Notes: generated by a model not told the origin, from the letters alone. A stretch of DNA of 64,000 nucleotides from Sapria himalayana (GCA_029783825.1 JAREIK010017918.1:1782501-1846500), one strand, 5' to 3'. Positions 1 to 11,791 are shown, numbered from the stretch's first letter. Translations and numbers: made by a program.

Positions 1-303
1 GAAGAAAGGAAAGAATATGATGAATAAGTAAAAGATGATGATGAAGAATAAGAAAAAAATGATGATGTTGATCAACAAGAAAATGAAGAAGAAGATGATG
101 ATGATGATTATGATGAATATGAAGAGAAAGAAGAACAACAACGACAACAAGAAGAAGAAGATGATGATGCTGATGATGAGGATGATGATAAAGAAAAATA
201 AGAAGAAGTAGTAGAAATAAAAGAAAAAGATGATGATGATGAAAAAGAAGAACAAGAAGAAGAACAAGAATAAGAAAAATAAGAAGATGATGATGAGGAT
301 GAT
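1..303. repeat. GAT/GAA-rich purine tract
   Basis: Almost uninterrupted A/G-rich sequence built from GAT, GAA and AAGAA units. One reading would give runs of Asp and Glu, but stop codons (TAA, TAG) recur within it, so no open frame spans it. It is best called low-complexity sequence. It could be the worn acidic tail of a gag-like gene, since a similar acidic stretch occurs near 23400. Confidence 0.75.
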
Positions 304-367
304 GGTTATGGCATAGTGAAAGGCCTCTCATATTGTTATATGGGAGGCCTTTCACTATGCCATAACC
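304..367. repeat. 30-bp inverted repeat (hairpin)
   Basis: Left arm 304-333 and right arm 338-367 are reverse complements over 30 bp with one mismatch (T328 opposite G343, a G-U pair in RNA). The loop is the four bases TGTT. The inner arm contains an AGGCCT palindrome. No target duplication or transposon terminus was recognised around it. It could be a microRNA-like foldback, a tiny palindromic insertion or a snap-back repair product. Confidence 0.9.
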
Positions 368-380
368 TTTCCTAGCATCA

Positions 381-2065
381 TGGCCCCTTTGTAGAATAAG
401 AAAATAAATATACAAAGTCATGGGCAGTTTAGATTATTACGACTTTATATTACAAAGGTATTAAGACTAAGTCATGGTTGTTGCCAAGTGTCATGACTTT
501 GTGTTATAGAGAGAAACTACAATTCAGAGTTATTACCATTTTTTAGATTCATGACCTTAAACTCAAAAGATAAAGACAAAATTATGACTTTTTTTCTAAA
601 AACCACAATTTCTAGCTTAGAGTAATACAAAATTATCTGGGCATACAAGCAAAAGATAAATAAATTCAAAAAAAAATTCATTCTTCATTATTTGTCTTCA
701 CACAACAAGCAAAGTCATATCATAACTACCATATACTAGAGGTAAATTTCATTGCCCCTATGGGTTCCAAACTCAAGCAAAGGATGCAAGATTTAATGCA
801 ATCCCCAGAGTTGAGGGCATGACTCTCAAATGCTCCCTTATCTCTAGGATAGATTCAGAAATTTTTACCAAAATATCATGTAGTTTATGGTTTGTATAAC
901 TTAATTTATGTGATGTGATAATGATTCTTTTTATTAATGAATATGTGTCATGGTTATTGATAGATGTGTGCTTAAATAAAACTTAAACTAGTATTTTGAC
1001 TATTTGTGGTTTGTGTGAGATTATCAAGGTGAACAGTGATATGTATGCCATGAAGCTTACTTACATATATGGTAGGAAAGAAGTGATAGTCCTTATGACT
1101 ATAAATTGCTAGATAAACTTATTTGTTAAAACCTAAAATTTGAGTATATTAATCATTGTGAGTATGGTACTTATGAAGTAAAAATTATAACTGCTTTTAT
1201 ACACTAATCGATTATGCAAATCTTATAAGTATTTGTTCTCGATTGGGATGGATGGTATATTGAACATTTTTATAAGGGTTTCATGTTTAGTGTATGAGTT
1301 GCATCATCACCAATAAGAATGGTGATAGACAATCTTTGAAATATGCATGAGATTAGCAAGGTGATGACAACCCTTATGGGCTGATTTCATTCATATGAGT
1401 AAGTTGTGATTAACACCAAAAAAACATGAGAGCATATATTAATTATGTGAGTATGATCCCTATGAAGCCAAAAGTAGAAATTCTTACAAATCATGCTAAC
1501 CATTAATCTTTATGATGCTTGAGACCAAAGAATAAGAGTATGCATATGAAGCAACTCTTAAGAAAAGTTGATAATGTTGCCTAAAAGATATAACATTCTG
1601 GATGACTTTTATAGAATGATACTTTGTTATCTAGGTGGTGATATATTGAGGTGATAGTTATGAAGGGACCACCATTGTGATATACTCAATGGTGATTAAA
1701 ATCTTGCATGCTATTAGAGAAAGAAATCATCACACAATACCTTAATCTGTGTTCTACATCTAGACATAATATAAGTCGAGCTAATTTTAATACATATCAC
1801 ATAAATTAAATAAATAAACTCATTTATCTAAAATTGACTAACAATTCAAATATTTATTTTACTAGAAATAAGTTATCTCACAATTGAATAACCTAACTAT
1901 CAATACAATCTATATGGAATCAATATCTTGATGAAAATTCTATGTACTATTTGTATGTCCTCTGTACTTGTTAATCTTTGTTGATGAGATACTCTTGTTA
2001 ATAAGTTTTTGGAACATTACCTAACTAATAAAATTAGGCACCATAACAAAGTATTAATAAGTTTT
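381..2065 (+). mobile_element. Athila-like gypsy LTR, copy I (5' truncated)
   Basis: The stretch is rich in the word GTCATGAC (for example 490-497) and aligns by eye with 24870-29130, with the minus-strand stretch 52050-54155 and with 60240-61970. It is followed by a primer-binding site at 2066 and then a gag-like region, so it is read as the 5' LTR. The first part of the LTR seems to be missing at the left, where it meets the hairpin and purine tract. No ORF of note. Confidence 0.65.
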
Positions 2066-2083
2066 TGGTATTACCATTGAGGA
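2066..2083 (+). other. Degenerate tRNA-Asp-type primer-binding site
   Basis: TGGTATTACCATTGAGGA has the same length and layout as TGGCGCCGTTGCCGGGGA, the tRNA-Asp primer-binding site used by Athila-type elements. Every difference is a transition, mostly C to T or G to A. It lies between the LTR-like region and the gag-like region, as expected. Confidence 0.6.
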
Positions 2084-2279
2084 TTATTTATTTTAGTTGG
2101 TCAACATAAATTAATGTAATTATTCTTGTACAAAGATAAACCATTTTTAGTAATTTAGTTGGAGTTGATTTTGATTAATATTATTGAAAATTAATACTAT
2201 GTCTTGTTAACTTGTTTGCAAAGTACATAATTAGATTTTGATTTTTATTTATACTCTTTTCATTTTTTTTTTCTTTTTA

Positions 2280-4720
2280 GCACTTTTTTTATGAGCCAAA
2301 GCTCTTGGACTTAGCTAACTCCTATGAACCTAGAAATCAAAGAAAAACTAGAAGAGTAATTACTAAACAAAGGGTAGATAAAGAGATTAAGGAGGATACT
2401 AGCAATAATAGAGAGCCTCAAGGTAGTAATAGGAAAATTATCCAATAGCTCATCTACCACCATATTTTTAGAGACTAGTAGAGGCTCTTAATGATGAATA
2501 GTTATTCATCTATTTGATTTCAATTAGTGGAGGCTAACTACTTTGAGTTGAAACTGAGTCTTATAATTATAGTTCAATAGTATTAGTACTACAAAAAAAC
2601 ATCAGAAAATCCTAATGGACATGTCATAATATTTTTGGATCTATGTGATATAATAAAAATGAATTGAGTTAGCTTAGACATAGTAACACTATGTTTATTT
2701 CCATTTTTAATAAGTGATAAGGTATGAAGTTGATTATAATATTTACCTTAGTGATCCATTAAAAGTTGGGATTAAATAGTGAGTGTCTTTCTCATTAAAC
2801 TTTTTTCTATCTCAAATTACATGTCAATTATAGAGTGAGATAAGATAATTCTAGCAAGATGAGTATGAGACATTATATGATGTTTAGGATCATTTTAAGG
2901 AGTCGTTGAGGAGATGTTCTCAACATGGATTCGAGTTATGGTTCCAAGCCCAAAATCTTCTATAATTGGTTGAACTATATGATGAGGTACATTGTTGATA
3001 TAACTTCTAGAGAGTTAATTATAAATAAATCATCAGTGGAAATATATTATTTATTTAAGAAGCTAGTAAAAAATTACTAACAAACTACAACATATCACTC
3101 ATTTGGGATAATACAAGCTAAAAAAATATAGTTAGATTTTTTCACCATAATTAGAGAGAAGATAGAATCTCTTTTAAGGAAGTTTGATACCCAAGAAGAG
3201 AAGAAAAGAGTTTCAGGAGAGATCATTATTTTACATATGCATGAAGTATTGGAGTTGAATCTCATTTATTAAATGGAAGTAGCCAACTAAATATAAAGCA
3301 AAATGTTTGTGTTTTGACCTAACAACAATGTCCCAATGCATTAATATCTAAACATCAAAAATCATGAAAATTATTCATTGGAAGCTATGAGAGTGGGCTA
3401 TAGAATATTATGAAATCTTCTAGAAATGTTAGAAACAATACAAAAAGTTATAATAATCAAGGAGACTCATATTTTAATTGTTAATTATCATGGAAATAAT
3501 AGAGCAAATTTGGAAGAAGGTAAATAGACTATCTTAGAAGAATTGAACAAAAGGAATGATGCCCAAGACAATTGGGTACGAGTGTTTAAAGTGAAAATGG
3601 ATCAAACGATTAGTTTAGTGATGATAAATATAAAGACTTAGCTCGGAAAATTACCATTATCAATGAAAAGAATAGAAGTAAATGAACTATCAAGTGATAA
3701 GAAAGTAAATCTAAGGAATTGCTCTCTTATATTACTTAGAAGCAAGAAATAGATATAAAGGCAATTTGAACATTATCATTCTAGAACTTTTGGGGGTGAT
3801 AAAATCATGACATTCTCAAAAATCAGGACTCCAAAGCAACAAAAACTTTTTAAACTTTTAGAACTTTTGGTGGTGATAGTGCCATAATTTTCCCAAAGCT
3901 CATGGATTTACCTAAAAATGTTCACAAAATTTTAGCTCCTACTAAAGAGAACTATAATAATAAAGGATATGAGATCATGACACCTAACAAAGCTACAACT
4001 CCAAAAGTAATGCAGATATAAATGTTACCCAAAAATATGAAAGATGAAAATAGGAAAATAGAAGAAATTAGATGAATAGAATCAGAATGAAGCTAAAAAT
4101 AAGTTTATGATGAATCTATTATTTTAACAACGATTTAGAAAGGAGAATTAGATGAATAGTTTGAGAAGTTTATCATGATTTTCTACAATTTAGAAATGAA
4201 CATGCTATTTTCTAGAGCTCTAGCCTAAATATCAAATTAAGTAAAATTTATGAAAATTATAATTAGTAAGTAGAAGTTGGAGATAATGAGAATATGAATA
4301 TGAATATAACTGAGAAGTATATTGTAATTAATCAAAGAAAACTTCAGAAAAAATTGAAGGACCTCATAAGTTTCACTATATCTTGTACTATTACTGATCA
4401 CACCTCTTGGAAAGTATAATGAAACTTAGGATTAAGTGTCAAATTGATACTCCTATCACTTATATAAAGATTGAATCTCATAAAAATATACTCTAATATC
4501 TCTCTCATTCCAATTGATGAATCATATTAATAAGTTTCTAAATGTAATTATCGAAGATATATTGGTTAAAGGGGATATATTTATTTTTCCAACTGATTTT
4601 ATTGTGTTAGATATGGAGAATGATAACTATGTACCCATTAATATTGGGTGACCATTTCTGGCTATGGGCTAAGCTCATATCAATATTAATATTGGGCTAA
4701 GCTCGTATCAATAAAATTAA
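2280..4720 (+). pseudogene. Athila-like gag-protease remnant, copy I
   Basis: Frame-shifted and stop-ridden remains of gypsy gag and protease. Around 2840-3110 the broken frames read as a retrotransposon gag core, with a short motif FYNWLN followed by a segment like that of Athila gag. Around 4370-4690 they read as the aspartic protease region: a 'TISCTI' start, then DILVKGDIFIFPTDFIVLDM and an 'INIG.PFLAMG' end. The same gag segment occurs at 29900-30060 and on the minus strand near 51100-51300. Reverse transcriptase does not follow; homology ends near 4720. Non-coding today. Confidence 0.75.
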
Positions 4721-6049
4721 TACTAGACTATTGCGATGCAATATGTATCAATTTTAGTCATAGAATATAATTAAATATTTCATATATTATGTTAAGTCTT
4801 AACTTGTAAAATTTGAGTTTTAATATTTTTTTTGATTAATATTTTTAAATTCAACCATATGATTCATACATATAATTTAATTATGCATATACTATAACTT
4901 TAAAATATATAATTTAATTTTATTATTTTTTGAAATTTTTGTAAATATTTTCATTTAATTGATGTTTTTATCAAAATATCCACTGATATTTACATATACA
5001 TTCATAAATCAGAAGTACTAATATTTTCATGATTACTAATATTTTGATCATTAACCTTAACCAATATTAAAAAATTTTAATTTTTTTACTATCAATAGCA
5101 AATTTTTGTCAAGAAAATAAATATATTTGAGAAGATCTAATTTAAATTATTGATCTCTATGTCATGTATTAAAATCTCAATTTTTAGATGTATGTTTTTC
5201 TGTTGCTTGGATTACTTCAATTAGAATAATAGCTTGTAGGTGCCATAAGTCAGGTTGGCTTGGGTCAGGTATGGTCATGTTGACTCATTTTTTATTTGGA
5301 AGAGAGCAAAAAGGGTGAAAGAAGAAATTTCCTCCATCATGTTTCCTCAATAAAAAATGGGAAATAATATTTATTTCATGAGAAATGATTACTCATTATT
5401 CAAATGATAATGTCTATTACAAACTAATTATCTAGATGTATGTCATTCAAATCTTAATTTCATTGATATGTTACTCTTAAAATATACTTCAAGTTTTAAT
5501 GATTTTGTAATGTTTTGGTTATAATTAATTTGCTAGAAATGTCTAGGTCTCTTGAAAAAGAGAATCAGCTTTAAAAACCCCAAATAAATTAAACTCCCTT
5601 GTTTTTAGTCATAATTTCATAATCATAATATTTTAAAAAACTCATTTACAACTTAAACTTCATAAAATCAGGCTTATGTTTGAATGAATTTAATTTTCAT
5701 TTTTAAAGCATTTGGATTTGCCTCTATTTAACATGAACTAGACCAGCATTTGATAATATGTTAAATTGAGTTTAATTAAATTTGAGAATTTAATGTTTCA
5801 AAGTAGGTCATGTTTTGCCCATGTTGAATTGAAGTAATGCTATAAAATAAGATAAATTAAGGCTGCAAAATGCTTGGAATCAAAATCTTGATAATTTTTT
5901 TGATAAAATAAGGCTACAAAGTTTGATAAAAAAATACATGGAAGCAAATTTTGTATTAAAGCAAGACTACAAAATAAGATAGAACCTATACTATTCTTTT
6001 TTGAGTTAGTTTTCAGAATATTAAACTTAGAGAAAAAAAATAAATTAAG
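4721..6049. other. AT-rich stretch without recognised gene
   Basis: No supported gene. A short GC-richer patch at about 5236-5290 (AGGTGCCATAAGTCAGG at its start) resembles the worn GC-rich ends of the hAT family seen elsewhere here. The minus-strand frame at 5840-6052 (70 codons) shows no family signature. Confidence 0.4.
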
Positions 6050-6054
6050 CATTT

Positions 6055-6300
6055 CTCAAGGTTTTTGTAAGTATGTTAGCTAATTGATTTGCTATAGAAA
6101 TATAGGTTATGACCATGGTCATATCCTTAATCTTTTTACTAATAAAAAAATTATTATCTTAATGTATTTTGTTTGCTTGTGAAATGATGAATTGGAGGTT
6201 AGGTGATTTATTGTCTAACTATCATAATAGAGATAATAAGAGAAAAGATTAAAAAATTGACATTCTCAAGTTGATATTAGATTCAAAAAAATTGACATTT
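6055..6300 (-). pseudogene. copia RNase H end, copy A
   Basis: On the minus strand the frame near 6050-6110 reads NQLANILTKTLRNA, the typical end of copia RNase H, preceded further right by worn sequence matching the 'interaction with host' part of the domain. Stops interrupt it. It is the 3' end of the polyprotein of copy A. Confidence 0.65.
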
Positions 6301-7124
6301 AATTGTTGTCATTACTTTGTACTTTGTCTATATATTAAATTGTGAGATTATTTTCTAATTTTTATTTTTTATGAGGACTATGGCAAGGGCTTCATGACAC
6401 TTGCGCTTTTAGCTGCTCTTGAGGTGTTTTTAATAACTGATTGTTGCAATTGCTCTGAACTATGCCTTTGTACCGGATCTCTAAACAACTCTTTGTTTCT
6501 TATTTTTCTACGAGATAAGGTCATATCCAAGAAAAATACAGAATCACGTTGTAGATCTTCTCTTAGTGCATGCTAATATACAACTCGAATCTGAATATTC
6601 GACTAAATAAAAATGTTAATGATCTGTGAAAGAGATCAAAGTTGTGAAGATTAATTTACATATCTTAGCATGTGAAGAGATGCATCAAGGTGAACTTGTC
6701 GAGTAGAATTTAGAAAGTAATTAATTATGTTGAATGTGTATGTTATATTTGGTCTGATTATAATTAGATAGTTAATTTTTCTATGATTATTTTATAAGTA
6801 ATAGAGTCAATCGGAGAGGTAACATTAAAATAAAGTTAGTACTCATATCAATATTAGTATTTGCTGAAGCATAACTTAAAAGATCAACATTTGCAAAAAA
6901 AGTAAAGTACACGTCTTTATTATGACAAGATACCTCTCATCGGATAAATTAACCTTATGTCAATAAAATATTTGAGTATCACAAGGTCATTTTCATAAAA
7001 TTTTGTTGAATGTATTCCTTGAGTTTAGTATTCTAACTCATCTCACATAATTAGAATATTATATATGTAAACAATTAACACAATCACTATACCATTAGGA
7101 CTCTTTTGGAATAATAGATAATAG

Positions 7125-7450
7125 TTAGTAACACACGTGTTTGACCAAATTGAGGTGTCTATTTGTGAAAATCTTATAAATTAGGCTCTTGATGATTAAT
7201 TTTAGCCATATAATGATTTCTGTAATATGCAAACTATATTTTTGTCCTGCTTGAAATTTAAGTGATTGCTCCATATATAACTTCTCATCAAATGAGGTGT
7301 ATGCTTGTGAAATTCTCATAAACTAGGCTCTTAATGATTGCTCATGGTCATATGGTACTTTTTATAATATGCAAACTGTATTTGATTGTCTTGCTCGAAA
7401 TCTAAGTGGCTGCTCCGTATATACCACCTCTTCAAGGTAAGCTTGAAAAA
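7125..7450 (-). pseudogene. copia reverse transcriptase fragment with internal duplication, copy A
   Basis: The minus strand reads LEEVVYTEQPLRFRA and a following segment that match the copia RT region upstream of the YVDD box. The same piece appears twice in tandem, near 7151-7292 and 7293-7434 (period 142), so part of RT has been duplicated. The open 64-codon frame 7125-7319 is one of these copies read through. Not functional. Confidence 0.7.
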
Positions 7451-8489
7451 ATATTTTCTTTACGTTAAATTAGAATTCTTTTTAATTGTGAGATGTTGGA
7501 AAAGAAATGAGAAATTATATTGAAACTATCTTGATTATTCGGAGAGTAAGTGTCATGGTATTTCATACTAAAAGTACGAGTATATATCATTACTACTAGT
7601 CTCTTTTTAAGGAGATTTATCATTTTATTTGAATTTAGCTTCATATTGAATGCTCACTGACAATGAACAATATACTTTTCCAAAGGTTGTGATACTAGTT
7701 TTCAACTTTCATTAGAGTGAAAGACATGTATTTCTTCTATCATAACTTTGATGCCATCTTAATACATTAGAAGGAGATTTGAATATTATAATACTGACAA
7801 TATAAGTAATAAAAGAAAAAAAAAGATAAAAACAAGAGTACGAAAAAACCGTTAAAATCGAGAGTCAGGTATAACTCATTTATTTATTTCAAAAAGTGAT
7901 CAGAAGGCCAAGATTAGAGTAACTAGTAGTATGATTTTTTGTCTTTTTGGTAAGCTCATCTCTGATTTGATATTTGAGAAGGCTAAACATGTCTTTTCTT
8001 TTTGGTATAAATTCTAAGTCTTGGATGGCCAAATATCTTAGTTATCAACTTAATATGAGTGTGTATTGGTATAGATTTGTTGACTACAATATCATCTTAG
8101 TTTGTGTGGCATCTCCCCACTTGGGAAATACTTCTTTCTTCAGAAACTCAATACCAACATGCTTAAATGTAGTTGTTGGATGAATTTTTCTACTAGTTGG
8201 TGGTCTAGGCATGATTACAAGTAAGGGAGGAGGGGTAATGTATTTAGGTGTAATATTTGAATTTAGACTCCTCGTAAGGTCATTAAAAAATAAGTTATGA
8301 TAAAAAAAGATTATATTTATACTCGTTAAAATTCTATCAATTTCTGGTAATAAAAACTTGTACTCTATTTGGATATTAGATTATCCAAAAAAAAAAAAAT
8401 CACATCTCAAGTCCCTATATGCCAATTTTACTCATTGTGTAAATTTATGGGAGACTAGTTGAATAATTTGTTTTAGGATATATGATATT

Positions 8490-8740
8490 AAGGGGTATGT
8501 GTTGAGAAATAGCAAAAAAAGATATTTGATTGATGAGTTAAATTGCATTAAAAATTATATCTCTCCAAAAATATTTTTGAAAATGCTTTCTAACAAGGAG
8601 TATATGAGATATTTCAATCAAATGTCTATTATTTTTCTTAGCAATCACACTTTGTTGAGGTATACTGGCACAAAAAGTTTGGTGTATAATCTCATCATCC
8701 ATACAATAAATGCTAAATTAGTCTGACATGTATTTTAATA
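8490..8740 (-). pseudogene. copia integrase fragment, copy A
   Basis: The minus-strand frame contains a segment ending the copia integrase catalytic core: a PQQSVIAKKNNRHLIEIS stretch (the region that carries the catalytic Glu in the family; here the position reads Lys) followed by a worn helix and 'LINQ'. Frame breaks and stops are present. Confidence 0.65.
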
Positions 8741-9200
8741 TATTATTATTTTTTAATTTTTAATAATTTTATTGGATTAAGTTTTATTATTTTATGTAAA
8801 GTTTAAAAAAATAAAAAATCTATGATTTTTCATGAAAGAGATATATCTATGTATTTCTCGTGCATTCTTAAACAAAAATACTAAGATATCTACATTCTTT
8901 TTGTCTGCATATTTATTCGGTCCTTATACATTCGAGTGCATCAAATTAAATTGTGTTTTACTCAAATCACACTGATGTGTAAGATAGAAAACTTTGGCAA
9001 GCTTGCCTAGATGATAAGGATTCAAGTTGAAAAGTACTATATAAGATGACTTTTGAGCATCTGCCATTGGTGACAATAATGTTCTCAAAATAAAAAAAAA
9101 TACAGAAAATAAAATATGATTACAAGTGATTAAAATATTTGTTTTTGCATCGATAATTGTAGTGTCTGAAGTGAGAGTATAAGTAATATAATTTGTGATA

Positions 9201-9795
9201 CCTAAAAGAATGGAAAAATTTGTTGCTTCCTCAATAAAGAGTTTTGAAAACTACTATTTAGTAAGTGTCATATTAGATTAATTTTGTGAGGATCCTTGGA
9301 TGATTTTGGCAGAGAGTCCGTCTCTTTCACTATTGTTGTGTAATGCCTATGTCTTCTCTTCGGAAATAATTTTTAATAATTATTTCTTGTGTGACATTTT
9401 TTTCTACAATGAGTATACTGGAAATAATTCTCTTTTATCTATCTCAGCTATAATAATTTATACAGAGCCATAAAATTGTGGTTCCTCCAAAATAAAAAAA
9501 TAATCATATCTAAAAATATTTCTTTTGTTTTTTTAATTCTATTTTTTAAAATCTATAGTAGAGGTATCAAATGAGTCGTGCCATGTTGTATCAAGGGTGG
9601 TGCAATGTTACCTCCGAGGATGAATGGACCTCACTCTCAAAGTTCATTGAACAAATTGATAATTTTATTATTAAGAATGAAGTTAAAAAGTATGAATATA
9701 TGTTAGTCAACAATGCATTTTTTCTTATTCAAGCAGTTTAATCATTAAGGTTATCTATCTTCATTATACATGGGTGATTTTAACAATTGTAACAG
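9201..9795. other. Intergenic/intronic AT-rich sequence with one hAT-like terminus
   Basis: No coding sequence supported. At 9559 the sequence TAGAGGTATCAAATGAG differs slightly from the hAT terminus at 11219. No matching right end was found, so it may be a solo or badly worn end. If the EngB-like gene extends upstream, this is intron. Confidence 0.4.
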
Positions 9796-9803
9796 ATCTT
9801 CAG

Positions 9804-9883
9804 GAATAAATTAACTTTCTTTGTTGCGGCAAAGGCTTCGTCATCATTCCCAGCTCCTGATCTTCCATAAATTGCATTTGCTG
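9804..9883 (+). pseudogene. EngB-like exon before the P-loop
   Basis: The frame reads LTFFVAAKASSSFPAPDLP, stop, IAFAG, which fits the segment just before the P-loop in plant EngB-like proteins. The acceptor is an AG at 9802-9803 (an alternative AG lies at 9794-9795). The donor is GT at 9884 (GTAGTCCC), leaving phase 1. The TAA at 9868-9870 sits where the family has an acidic residue, so a single GAA-to-TAA change would explain it. Confidence 0.7.
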
Positions 9884-10245
9884 GTAGTCCCTTATTGGTT
9901 TACTCTGTTTTTGCTAGTGTAAGTTGCCAGCAGATTTCATGTGCATTGCAATTTTTCTTAGATGCTTTGGCTGATTTAAATCGACCCAAGCTGAAAACAC
10001 ACTCTTATGTACTTGAATAACACACCTTATCCCTCTAATTCTCATTGATTTCTCTCCATAGAAGATCTATTTTTTCAAAGAAGGTTTTTTGTCTGCACTC
10101 ACCAGATATGTCGCTGGTTTTAGAGGAGTTTCACGGACTGACTTTCCTTCTAGGTACAAGTATTCTTAGAAAATCCATTTGATGGCAGCAACATCTTTTT
10201 TATCTTTATTGTGTAAAATGTCTTAAACAAATCATAAATGCCGAA

Positions 10246-10614
10246 GAGAGGTGTCAAGTGGGTCGTGCAGTGCCGGCACGGCCCTGTTGGAACCCATTCC
10301 ATGAAAATGCAATGGGTTGTGCCTAGCCATGCATGAAGCATGGCTCGTGCCTAGTCAGGCAAGAGGCATGGCTTTTACCAGCCCTGTCGGAACCCATTCC
10401 ATGAAAATGCAATGGGTTGTGCCTAGCCATGCATGAAGCATGGCTCGTGCCTAGTCCAGCACGAGGCATGGCTTTTACCGGCCCTGCACAACACTTACCA
10501 TGCCATGGGGTGGCACGGTCCTGGACCAGGCATGGTCCCGGACCGTGCCATGCCTAGCCAGACACTGGCTAACTACGCCGTGTCGTGAGCCACCCAGCCC
10601 GGTTGACACCTCTA
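10246..10614. mobile_element. Small GC-rich hAT derivative in the intron
   Basis: The left end AGAGGTGTCAAGTGGG and the right end GGTTGACACCTCTA match the termini of the hAT at 11219-14881. The interior has no transposase and is GC-rich, with GGCACGG/CCGTGCC words. A clear 8-bp target duplication was not seen. The word GTCTTAAACAAAT lies on both sides (10219 and 10729), so a larger rearranged unit is possible. It sits in the intron of the EngB-like gene. Confidence 0.6.
10281..10480. repeat. 100-bp direct tandem repeat (two copies)
   Basis: 10281-10380 and 10381-10480 are nearly identical with a period of exactly 100 bp. Each begins GCCCTGT(T/C)GG and contains CATGCATGAAGCATGGC. Differences are a few substitutions, so the duplication is fairly recent. 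It lies inside the small hAT derivative. Confidence 0.9.
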
Positions 10615-11210
10615 TTCCAAACACACTAGTTGTGATATTGAAGATAGCTGGTGGTGCTGGCGGCGGGGTGCCTAATTCGAAACTATCTCTCTTTATCTCT
10701 CTATATCTCTCTCTATTAAAAATGAAATGTGTCTTAAACAAATGAAGTTGATTCATCCAAAATCAACCATAAACATTTATACGTGGGAGAATAGTTTACT
10801 AGTTCTATTTTAATGATCATTTTCTTTTGTTATGCAAGCTTTTTGAAGGAGTTGGTGCACTATGTAAGGTTTGGTGCAGAGGTTGCAGGTTGATCTTGCC
10901 TGAAACTATGCAAAAGCGAGTGGCCTGAAGCTCACCCAGCTCTGTTGAAAACGAGGACTAGCACAGGGCTGCCAGCCTGGTCTAGCGGTAGAAATAACTC
11001 ATCTGGCCAATCCAAAATTGTCTGGCCTGGCACATCATTGATCGTGCTCCGAGCTACCACATCATCAGCCCAAGCTTCAATGCACAGGGCCGCATTGCAG
11101 TGGGTGTGGTTTTGGAGGTATGCATTGCTGCAGCAGGCTTTGCCCTATTTTCCACCATTAGTTTCATGAATCATACCTCACTTTCTCATTGAAATTGCAA
11201 ATTTAAGTGA
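10615..11210. other. Intron sequence between the two hAT insertions
   Basis: Lies inside the 5.4-kb intron of the EngB-like gene. It has a short CT-rich run near 10683-10720 and moderately GC-rich sequence at 10915-11110, with an open + frame of 74 codons at 10945-11169. That frame shows no family signature and is not called a gene. Confidence 0.5.
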
Positions 11211-11218
11211 GAGGTACT
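11211..11218. repeat. hAT target-site duplication, left copy
   Basis: GAGGTACT, identical to 14882-14889 on the other side of the transposon. Confidence 0.93.
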
Positions 11219-11234
11219 TAGAGGTGTCAAACGT

Positions 11235-11520
11235 GCTGGGCCGGCCCGGCCCTGCACGAGGCACGGCAAGGTTCGGCCGTGCCTGGGCCTGCCCGGCACG
11301 TTCTTAAACCGTGCCCGGGCCCGTGCCGTGCCCGAGTTAAGATAATCTCGTGTCGTGCCGTGCCCTGGCACGGCACGCCGGCACGGGTCCATCCCGTGCC
11401 GGTTCACGCAGGCACGCGTGGCACTGGCGGCGTTTCACGTGTGCCGTGGCGTGAGTCGTGAGTCACGACTCACACGTCACGCCATGTGACCCATCGGGCC
11501 GTCCCCTGGCCCCCCCGGTA
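11235..11520. repeat. hAT 5' subterminal GC-rich repeats
   Basis: Clustered copies, in both orientations, of GGCACGG/CCGTGCC and close variants. The mirrored region at the other end (14670-14870) has the same words. In hAT elements such clusters bind the transposase; that role is inferred here. Short frames through these blocks are by-products of base composition. Confidence 0.7.
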
Positions 11521-11785
11521 AAAAGACCGCGGGTCCGGTCCAAACAGACCCGACCCGCGGTGTTTTCTGCCGAAACCCGATTCCCGACGTCCATAGACCC
11601 GATCCGATCAATTCCAACGGCAAAAAAAAAAATTCAAACTTGAGCGATTTTCAGCCCTTGGATTCACCTCCAACGGCTAGGGGGCAGAATCCAACGGTCC
11701 TCGTGATTCTGCACCTTAAAAATCATAAAAAAATTCAAAAAATTAATAAAAAAATATCTTTTTTAAAAAAAAACAATCTTTAGCC

Positions 11786-11791
11786 TATAAA
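11786..11791 (+). promoter_or_regulatory. Candidate TATA box of the hAT transposase
   Basis: TATAAA in TAGCCTATAAATTC, about 288 bp upstream of the transposase ATG and just after the GC-rich subterminal block. CT-rich leader sequence follows (11850-11885, 12024-12050), as is common in plant 5' leaders. No transcript evidence is available. Confidence 0.45.

Larger units (their letters stand above)
6050..9200 (-). mobile_element. Decayed Ty1/copia element, copy A
   Basis: Broken minus-strand frames recover copia domains in the order expected for pol: integrase (8490-8740), then reverse transcriptase (7125-7450), then the end of RNase H (6055-6300). All are interrupted by stops and shifts. The same arrangement occurs at 16600-20930, and 8640-8990 aligns by eye with 18660-18900. 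LTR boundaries were not resolved. Sequence between the domains is AT-rich. Confidence 0.75.

Noticed and set aside
1..303. Acidic (Asp/Glu-rich) protein
   Set aside because: Stops occur in every frame; purine-rich low-complexity DNA is enough to explain it.
10475..10756. Overlapping GC-rich frames on both strands
   Set aside because: Composition artefacts in the GC-rich hAT end; no domain and no counterpart elsewhere.
10975..11010. tRNA-like word GGTCTAGCGGTAGAAAT
   Set aside because: No cloverleaf, T-arm or matching acceptor stem could be found around it.
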